Assembly: GCF_000185845.1 (NCBI RefSeq)
Contig: NZ_GL629647.1
Location: 1,925,478-1,946,653, forward strand
Direction: 5' to 3'
Length of the DNA stretch: 21,176 nt
Origin: Segatella salivae DSM 15606
GTDB lineage: Bacteria; Bacteroidota; Bacteroidia; Bacteroidales; Bacteroidaceae
The notes below the pieces were generated by a model. The model searched no databases, had not been told where the DNA came from, and saw nothing but the letters and a program-made list of their open reading frames with translations. This document shows, one piece after another, positions 15,255-21,176 of this stretch. The position numbers were made by a program, and so were the translations under genes. Every line of letters starts with the position of its first letter. Positions within the stretch are counted from its first letter, which is position 1.

Positions 15255-18200
15255 ATGAATACAAAATTACTGTTTGCACTGGCGGCGATGGCAAGTCCAT
15301 TATGCAGCCATGCACAACAACAACCAACCTTTACTGAATGGCATGACTGTGCCGTTAATGAGGTAAATCGTTTTCCTTTGCATACAAACTTCTTCGCTTT
15401 TGAGTCTAATGACAAAGCAATGAAGGGTGATAAGAAACAATCAAACAACTTCTTCTCGCTCGAAGGTGACTGGAAATTCAATTGGGTTCCTAATGCCGAT
15501 GAACGCCCAACCGACTTCTTTAAGACGACGTTTAACGACGCTTCATGGGGCAAGTTGGCTGTACCTGGTATATGGGAAGTCAATGGTTACGGAGATCCTG
15601 TATACTTAAATGTCGGTTTTGCATGGCGAGGACACTTCAAAAATAATCCTCCTCAGGTGCCCATTAAAGACAACCATGTTGGTAGTTACCGTCGAACCAT
15701 AACGCTTCCTGACACGTGGAAAGGACGTCAAGTGATAGCTCACTTCGGCTCGGTAACGTCAAATATGTACCTATGGGTAAACGGACAATACGTTGGTTAC
15801 ACTGAAGATAGTAAGGTAGCTGCCGAATATGACATTACAAAATATCTTAAACCAGGAGAGAATCTCATAGCATTTCAGACCTTCAGATGGTGTGATGGAT
15901 CGTATAGTGAGGACCAAGACTTCTGGCGTTTAAGTGGAGTTGCACGCGAATGTTACTTGTATTCTCGTGATGCAAGCGTGCATATTGATGATATTCGCAT
16001 TACTCCAGATCTCACAAATAACTACACAGATGGAGACGCTATGATAGCAGTTACTGCGAAAGGAAACCCAATTATAGACTTCGAATTGCTCAATGCGAAT
16101 GGTAAAACCATAGTAAAGAGTGAGTCAAACTTTAAGGGAAGACAACGCGGAAACGTGCATTTCATGGTGCGTAACGTAAAGAAATGGTCAGCAGAGACAC
16201 CTTATTTATATACTCTTGTGGCTACGGTGAAAGACCAAAAACGCCAGGTAAAAGAGGTTATCACACAGAAGGTGGGCTTTAGAAAGGTTGAAATCAAAGG
16301 CTCGCAAATGCTTGTTAATGGTATGCCTATCCTCATAAAGGGTGCCAACCGCCATGAAGTTGACCCCGATGGAGGTTATGTTGTGACGCTCGATCGCATG
16401 ATTCAAGACATCAAAATCATGAAGCGTTTGAACATCAATGCCGTCAGAACGTGCCACTATCCCGATGATCCTCGCTGGTATGACCTTTGTGATGAGTATG
16501 GCCTTTATGTCGTTTCTGAGGCTAATCAGGAAAGCCATGGCCTCGGATATGATGATAATTCTCTGATGATACAGGCTCAGTTTGCTACTCCTGTGATGCA
16601 ACGCAATCAGCATAATGTAGCGATGCAGTTCAATCATCCAAGCATTATCACGTGGAGTTTGGGTAATGAGAGTAGGTATTGTGACCATTTCGATAAGGCG
16701 TATGATTGGATAAAGCAATATGATCCCTCACGTCCTGTGCAGTATGAACAGGCTGCTTGGAAGGGTTCAAGAGCTTCAGATATCTTCTGCCCGATGTATT
16801 ATTCTGTTGCAAACTGTGAGAAATATTGTCTTGATTCGACTAAAACCATGCCGCTTATCCAGTGTGAATACAACCATACAATGGGTAATTCGGGAGGAAA
16901 TCTTGCCGAATATTGGCGCCTAATCCGCAAGTATCCTAAGTATCAAGGAGGCTTCGATTGGGACTTCGTTGACCAGGGATTGCACAAGAATCTCAATTTT
17001 AAGGCATCACGAACCTTAGCTGATTATGAGGCTAAAGCTGCTTCATTAGAGCCTGGAACGGGTAATCAAGAGGAGTATTGCTATGGTGGTGACTACAACA
17101 ATTATGACCCTTCAGACAATAACTTCAACTGCAATGGTATTATAGGTCCTGACCGTCAGCTCAATCCTCATGCCTATGAACTGGCTTATCAGTATCAAAA
17201 TATATGGACAGAACCCGTAGACTTGGATGCTGGAAAGATACGAATCAAGAACGAATACTTCTTCCGTGACCTCAGCAACTACCGCTTGAAGTGGACTGCC
17301 TTGGATGAATACGGCTATGAACTTGCATCAGGAAACATCAACAATCTGAATGTTCAGCCACAGCAAACGGCTGAAATTCAGTTGCCATTAGATGAAAAGT
17401 CAAGCCGATTCATGTACTTAAATGTGGATTATCTGCTAAAAGAAGCCGAGCCACTCATGGCTAAAGGACAGGTTGTTGCACATCAACAATTCATGTCAGA
17501 TGCGTCTGTTGCACATGCCATGTACGAGCCATCACCCGTGAAAGTGAAGTTCATCAACAAGAAGAATGAGCCAGTTCTCCGCGTTGTAGGCGACAATTTC
17601 GCCCTTGGTTTCGACCAAACAACAGGCTGGTTAACCCAATATGAAGTTGGCGGAACTAATATGTTAGGCAATGGAGGCACGTTGAAAGCCAACTTCTGGC
17701 GTGCTTTAACAGACAACGATATGGGTGCCGATTTCCAGCATAAACTTGGTGTTTGGCGCAATCCTGAAATGAAATTGATTTCGTTAACCACCCAAATGGT
17801 AGCTAATGGAACCATGAAAGCGCATCCAACTGTTATTGCATGCTATGACATGCCGACAGTGAAAGCGCAGTTAAAGCTGACCTATACCATCTTCGAGAAA
17901 GGCGAATTGAACGTCAAGATGCAGATGACCACTGACAAGAATGCCAAGGTGAGCGACATGCTTCGCTTCGGAATGGTGATGCAAATGCCGTATAACATGG
18001 ATCAGATTCGATACTTTGGACGTGGTCCAATAGAGAATTATAGCGACCGGAAAGCTTCAGAACGTATTGGCATCTACAAGCAAACAGCCGACAATCAGTT
18101 CTTCCCTTACATCCGTCCACAGGAAAATGGCACGAAACAAGATGTTAAATGGTGGCAACAGACCAATGTTTCGGGCACAGGACTTGAAATACATGGTGAG

Positions 18201-18440
18201 CTTGGTGACCTCTCTATGTCTGCCCTCCACTATGCGATTGCCGACCTTGATGATGGACTTGAGAAGGGACAACGCCATAGTTATCAAGTTAAAAAGTCAC
18301 CATTCACCAACCTTTGTATCGACAAAGAACAAACCGGAGTGGGTGGAACTAACAGCTGGGGTGAGTGGCCTTTGGAGCGCTATCGCCTGCACTATGGTGA
18401 CAGAACCCATGAGTTCTTGTTGCGTCCGATTGTGAAATAA
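15255..18440 (+). CDS. Secreted GH2 beta-galactosidase
   Basis: 1061 aa. Hydrolyses terminal beta-galactosides. The start at 15255 gives a clean signal peptide (MNTKLLFALAAMASPLCSHA, cut before QQQP), so it acts in the periplasm or at the surface, unlike E. coli LacZ. The five-domain LacZ plan is visible: sugar-binding domain (about 60-235), beta-sandwich (about 250-340), TIM barrel (about 345-640), a middle beta domain, and the Bgal_small domain from about 780. Key residues: His367 in GANRHEVD, acid/base Glu472 in SLGNES, nucleophile Glu538 in QCEYNHTMGNS. FWRALTDNDMGAD (about 814) and FGRGPIENYSDR (about 922) are the usual Bgal_small markers. A GH51 arabinofuranosidase follows, suggesting arabinogalactan or pectic galactan side chains as substrate. 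No SusC/SusD pair is in the window. Confidence 0.93.
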   Translation: MNTKLLFALAAMASPLCSHAQQQPTFTEWHDCAVNEVNRFPLHTNFFAFESNDKAMKGDKKQSNNFFSLEGDWKFNWVPNADERPTDFFKTTFNDASWGKLAVPGIWEVNGYGDPVYLNVGFAWRGHFKNNPPQVPIKDNHVGSYRRTITLPDTWKGRQVIAHFGSVTSNMYLWVNGQYVGYTEDSKVAAEYDITKYLKPGENLIAFQTFRWCDGSYSEDQDFWRLSGVARECYLYSRDASVHIDDIRITPDLTNNYTDGDAMIAVTAKGNPIIDFELLNANGKTIVKSESNFKGRQRGNVHFMVRNVKKWSAETPYLYTLVATVKDQKRQVKEVITQKVGFRKVEIKGSQMLVNGMPILIKGANRHEVDPDGGYVVTLDRMIQDIKIMKRLNINAVRTCHYPDDPRWYDLCDEYGLYVVSEANQESHGLGYDDNSLMIQAQFATPVMQRNQHNVAMQFNHPSIITWSLGNESRYCDHFDKAYDWIKQYDPSRPVQYEQAAWKGSRASDIFCPMYYSVANCEKYCLDSTKTMPLIQCEYNHTMGNSGGNLAEYWRLIRKYPKYQGGFDWDFVDQGLHKNLNFKASRTLADYEAKAASLEPGTGNQEEYCYGGDYNNYDPSDNNFNCNGIIGPDRQLNPHAYELAYQYQNIWTEPVDLDAGKIRIKNEYFFRDLSNYRLKWTALDEYGYELASGNINNLNVQPQQTAEIQLPLDEKSSRFMYLNVDYLLKEAEPLMAKGQVVAHQQFMSDASVAHAMYEPSPVKVKFINKKNEPVLRVVGDNFALGFDQTTGWLTQYEVGGTNMLGNGGTLKANFWRALTDNDMGADFQHKLGVWRNPEMKLISLTTQMVANGTMKAHPTVIACYDMPTVKAQLKLTYTIFEKGELNVKMQMTTDKNAKVSDMLRFGMVMQMPYNMDQIRYFGRGPIENYSDRKASERIGIYKQTADNQFFPYIRPQENGTKQDVKWWQQTNVSGTGLEIHGELGDLSMSALHYAIADLDDGLEKGQRHSYQVKKSPFTNLCIDKEQTGVGGTNSWGEWPLERYRLHYGDRTHEFLLRPIVK

Positions 18441-18466
18441 CGTGGTTTATCCACCTTTTAACCCAT

Positions 18467-18496
18467 AAAATCCACCTCCAATGAGGTGGATTTTCT
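18467..18496 (+). terminator. Terminator between the GH2 and GH51 genes
   Basis: A perfect 12 bp stem AAAATCCACCTC (18467-18478) / GAGGTGGATTTT (18483-18494) with a CAAT loop and T-rich tail. It should limit read-through from the beta-galactosidase gene, implying that the GH51 gene has its own promoter or receives only partial read-through. Confidence 0.8.
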
Positions 18497-18504
18497 TATT
18501 TTTG
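18497..18504 (+). promoter_or_regulatory. Candidate -7 box for the GH51 gene
   Basis: TATTTTTG fits TAnnTTTG and is placed directly in the T-rich tail of the upstream terminator, 39 nt before the GH51 start. No TTG is found at the expected -33 position, so it is a weak call. Confidence 0.35.
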
Positions 18505-18542
18505 CGACTATAAAACCATTGATAATGCAACAATAACCTAAT

Positions 18543-20501
18543 ATGAAGACAAAGAAAATCTTATCCACCTTATTGATGACGGCACTAACATCTGTCAGCA
18601 TCAACGCACAACATCAGTTCACTGTCAACACTAAACCCGGCGCAACCATACAGCCAACAATGTATGGTATCTTTTTCGAAGATATCAATTTTGCGGCAGA
18701 TGGCGGCCTCTATGCCGAGATGATAGAGAATCGTTCGTTTGAGTTTCCCGACCGATTAATGGGTTGGAACACCTTCGGTAATGTCATTGTGAACGACCAA
18801 AAGCCTGCCTTTGCGCGCAATCCTCACTACATAACACTCTCTGATGCGGGACATCGTGAGAAGCGAACTGGCTTGGAAAATCGTGGCTTTTTCGGCATGG
18901 GACTGAAGAAAGGCATGTGTTATGACTTCTCTGTATATGCTCGTTTGCACATGTTGCAAGGCGATTCAGCAAAATTTCGCGTTGAACTTGTTGATGAAGA
19001 AGACCGACCTATTGTCTCAACAAGAATCACTGTGAAGAGCAATCAATGGCAGAAATATACCTCAACGCTGACGGTTGATAAGACCGTTGAAAAGGGATTG
19101 CTTCGCATTTTCCTTGAAAAAGGTGGGGCAGTAGACCTTGATCATGTGAGTCTTTTCCCTGAAGATAGTTGGCATGGGATGCGTGCTGACCTTGTAAAAG
19201 ACCTCGCAGAACTCCACCCAGGGATATTCCGTTTCCCCGGAGGTTGTATCGTTGAAGGAACTGATTTGGCTACACGCTATCAGTGGAAGAACACAGTTGG
19301 GCCCGTAGAAGAGCGTCCTTTGAACGAGAATAGATGGAATTATACCTTCCCACATCGACTCTTTCCAAACTACTATCAGACGTTAGGCATGGGCTTCTTT
19401 GAGTTCTTTCTCCTATCTGAAAAGATAGGAGCCGAACCGCTTCCTGTATTGAGTTGTGGGCTCGCTTGCCAGTATCAGAATGATGATAACGACCGAAATG
19501 CACACACTGCTATGGCCGACTTGCAACCTTATATCGATGATGCGCTCGACTTGATTGAGTTTGCCAATGGTCCCGTTACAAGCAAATGGGGACGCGTCCG
19601 CGCTGACATGGGTCACCCAGCTCCGTTTAACCTCAAGCAGATTGGTATCGGAAATGAGCAATGGGGACCTTTATATCCCGAACGTTTAGAGGCATTTATG
19701 AAGCAGATTCGTGCCAAATATCCACACATAAAGATATGCGGCTCATCAGGACCTTCGGCAAGTGGCAAGGAGTTTGACTATGGATGGCAACAAATGCGCA
19801 AGCTCGGTGTCGACCTTGTTGACGAACATTACTACATGTCTCCTGATTGGTTCTTGAACAATGCAGGTCGATATGATCACTATAATCGTAAGGGTCCGAA
19901 GGTGTTTGCTGGCGAATATGCAGCTCATGTGCGTGGACTTGACAAGCAACCAAATGTAGCGATGAACAATTTTGAGGCAGCTTTGTCCGAGGCGGCCTTC
20001 ATGACAGGACTTGAACGCAATGCCGATGTCGTGTGGCAAGCTACATATGCCCCTCTGTTTGCACATGTTGAAGGTTGGCAATGGCGTCCCGATCTCATCT
20101 GGTTTGACAATCTTCAGAGTGTGCGTACAGTCAATTGGTATGTGCAAATGCTTTATGCTACAAACCGAGGTACGAATGTCCTTCGTCTGACCGAAGGCGG
20201 AAAGCCTGTTGAAGGCAAAGAAAAGATCTATGCCAGTGCCGTATATGATAAGGCAGAAAAGGCGTATATCGTGAAGATTGTCAATGTAGATGACCGCGAA
20301 AAGCAGGTGAATGTCACGTTCGAAGGATTGAAAACGCTTGGCAAAGGAAAGTGTATCACCCTGCACAGTGACAATCCACGTGCCGTGAACTCATTGGAAA
20401 ATAAAACCAATGTCGTACCTCAAACAAGTGAGATAGAAGCAAATGGCAATGTCGTTTCAATGAAAGTGCCAGCAAAATCGTTTGTTGTCTATCGCTTTTA
20501 A
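18543..20501 (+). CDS. Secreted GH51 alpha-L-arabinofuranosidase
   Basis: 652 aa exo-enzyme releasing arabinofuranose from arabinan, arabinoxylan or arabinogalactan side chains. A signal peptide ending SINAQ (residues 1-22) sends it out of the cytoplasm. Order: the start of the catalytic fold with MYGIFFEDINFAADGGLYAE (about 40-59), an inserted CBM4-like beta-sandwich (about 75-205), the main TIM barrel with GIFRFPGGCIVEG, acid/base Glu372 in GIGNEQWGP and nucleophile Glu458 in FAGEYAAH, and a C-terminal beta domain ending KSFVVYRF. The length with the insertion fits the Bacteroides/plant-like GH51 type. It follows the beta-galactosidase by 102 bp in the same direction. The stop is 8 bp before the first stem-loop of the right-hand array, which may serve as its 3' end. 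Confidence 0.93.
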   Translation: MKTKKILSTLLMTALTSVSINAQHQFTVNTKPGATIQPTMYGIFFEDINFAADGGLYAEMIENRSFEFPDRLMGWNTFGNVIVNDQKPAFARNPHYITLSDAGHREKRTGLENRGFFGMGLKKGMCYDFSVYARLHMLQGDSAKFRVELVDEEDRPIVSTRITVKSNQWQKYTSTLTVDKTVEKGLLRIFLEKGGAVDLDHVSLFPEDSWHGMRADLVKDLAELHPGIFRFPGGCIVEGTDLATRYQWKNTVGPVEERPLNENRWNYTFPHRLFPNYYQTLGMGFFEFFLLSEKIGAEPLPVLSCGLACQYQNDDNDRNAHTAMADLQPYIDDALDLIEFANGPVTSKWGRVRADMGHPAPFNLKQIGIGNEQWGPLYPERLEAFMKQIRAKYPHIKICGSSGPSASGKEFDYGWQQMRKLGVDLVDEHYYMSPDWFLNNAGRYDHYNRKGPKVFAGEYAAHVRGLDKQPNVAMNNFEAALSEAAFMTGLERNADVVWQATYAPLFAHVEGWQWRPDLIWFDNLQSVRTVNWYVQMLYATNRGTNVLRLTEGGKPVEGKEKIYASAVYDKAEKAYIVKIVNVDDREKQVNVTFEGLKTLGKGKCITLHSDNPRAVNSLENKTNVVPQTSEIEANGNVVSMKVPAKSFVVYRF

Positions 20502-20509
20502 TATGGTTA

Positions 20510-21176
20510 TAACCCAGGGTTGACAGCACTTTTGCTCGCCAACCCTGGGCTATTAAAAGAACAACGCTTACAGCGTTGCACCATCATAACATTCGACATG
20601 GCGGATATATTCATTGAAGTATTTCCATATTTTGCTATTTATTTATTCGAATGTTTGTATTAATTATATTATTAAATAAACGTTTCAACGCCGTAGGTGT
20701 TACGCTTTCTAAGCGTAATCCGCCATAAATCCCATCGTTATACCCATACTTTCATAGAAAAAGCTCAACACCTATGGCGTTGAATCCCCTTGCGAACGTT
20801 TACCCGGGGTAGGCTCGTTCCTCGCCAACCCCGGGCTATCAGAAGTACAACTCGTACCGAGTTGCGTGGTTGCGACATTCGCAATAGTGGATGTATTCAT
20901 TGGAATATTGCCCAGTTTTGCCATTTGTTTATTCGTATATTGCTATCAATTGTATTACAAAATGCACGTTTCAACGCCGTAGGTGTTGCGCTTTTGATAG
21001 CCCAGGGTTGCCAAACGATAGTGCAGGCTACCCTGGGTTAACGTATGGTTTGCGTGGAACAACGCCGTAGGTGTTGCGCTTTTTTTGATTAATCCGCCAT
21101 AAATCCCCTCGCTATAACCGTGCCTTCTCAAAGAAAACTCAACACCTATGGCGTTGAATCTCCTTGCGAATGTTTA
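20510..21176. repeat. Right array of 17 bp palindromes with recurring spacers
   Basis: Palindrome copies start at 20562, 20686 (last base diverged), 20766, 20848, 20972, 21060 and 21140. Their steps are 124, 80, 82, 124, 88 and 80 nt. Both 124 nt steps hold the same AT-rich spacer (CATTCG..., TATTCATTG..., ...CGTTTCAACG), which also occurs inverted at about 452-545. CCCAGGG or CCCGGGG stem-loops are at 20510-20553, 20800-20840 and 20996-21040. The 80 nt steps contain the ATCCGCCATAAATCCC spacer. The array runs off the window edge. The first stem-loop is close behind the GH51 stop and could work as its terminator. Confidence 0.85.
20788..20840 (-). repeat. 53 bp repeat, right copy (inverted partner at 121-173)
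   Basis: The exact reverse complement of 121-173, with continued similarity outside. Perfect identity over 53 nt at a 20.6 kb distance suggests recent copying or gene-conversion-like exchange between arrays. Confidence 0.9.

Overview
The window looks like chromosome of a Bacteroidetes, most likely Prevotella. Promoters fit the Bacteroidetes pattern (TTG, about 20 nt, TAnnTTTG), start codons lack strong Shine-Dalgarno sequences, and the host genes resemble Prevotella housekeeping and glycan genes. The genus is inferred from overall resemblance; no search was run.

Layout. (1) 1-960: an array of short palindromes separated by a few recurring spacer types, with no gene. (2) 1113-3787: upp (uracil salvage, minus) and pckA (ATP-type PEP carboxykinase, plus), divergent, each with its own promoter and 3' hairpin(s). 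(3) 3788-4760: an AT-rich gap, then the C-terminal remnant of an Abi_2-type abortive-infection gene. (4) About 4760-14450: a mobilizable element of the Tn4555 kind. It carries the class A beta-lactamase gene cfxA, a MobV-type relaxase with a hairpin-rich candidate oriT, a zinc-finger/Toprim primase-like protein, a RecA-like ATPase, an excisionase-like HTH protein, a two-TM protein of unknown role, a tyrosine integrase, and a zinc-finger protein with four tandem HTH modules. It has no conjugation machinery, so transfer would need a helper element. (5) 14493-14693: a small protein gene of unknown function. (6) 15255-20501: a secreted GH2 beta-galactosidase and a secreted GH51 alpha-L-arabinofuranosidase in the same direction, a pair suited to trimming arabinose and galactose from plant arabinogalactan or pectin side chains. 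(7) 20510-21176: a second palindrome array built from the same modules as the left one.

How the parts fit. cfxA and the relaxase converge on one strong bidirectional terminator. The excisionase-like, ATPase and primase genes form a tight operon (4 bp overlap, then a 3 bp gap) running toward oriT and mob. A sequence of about 70 bp with an internal CGTG-N8-CACG site stands upstream of both the integrase and that operon, suggesting shared control of integration/excision and replication/transfer. A 360 bp segment bounded by perfect 20 bp inverted repeats lies directly before cfxA and may mark how the resistance gene joined the element. The exact element ends could not be fixed: no target duplication was found, and the missing half of the Abi gene is not at the other end.

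The most unusual non-gene structure is the two-sided palindrome/spacer mosaic. It is organised like a BOX-type composite repeat and includes a 53 bp sequence present once at each side in perfect inverted orientation, 20.6 kb apart.
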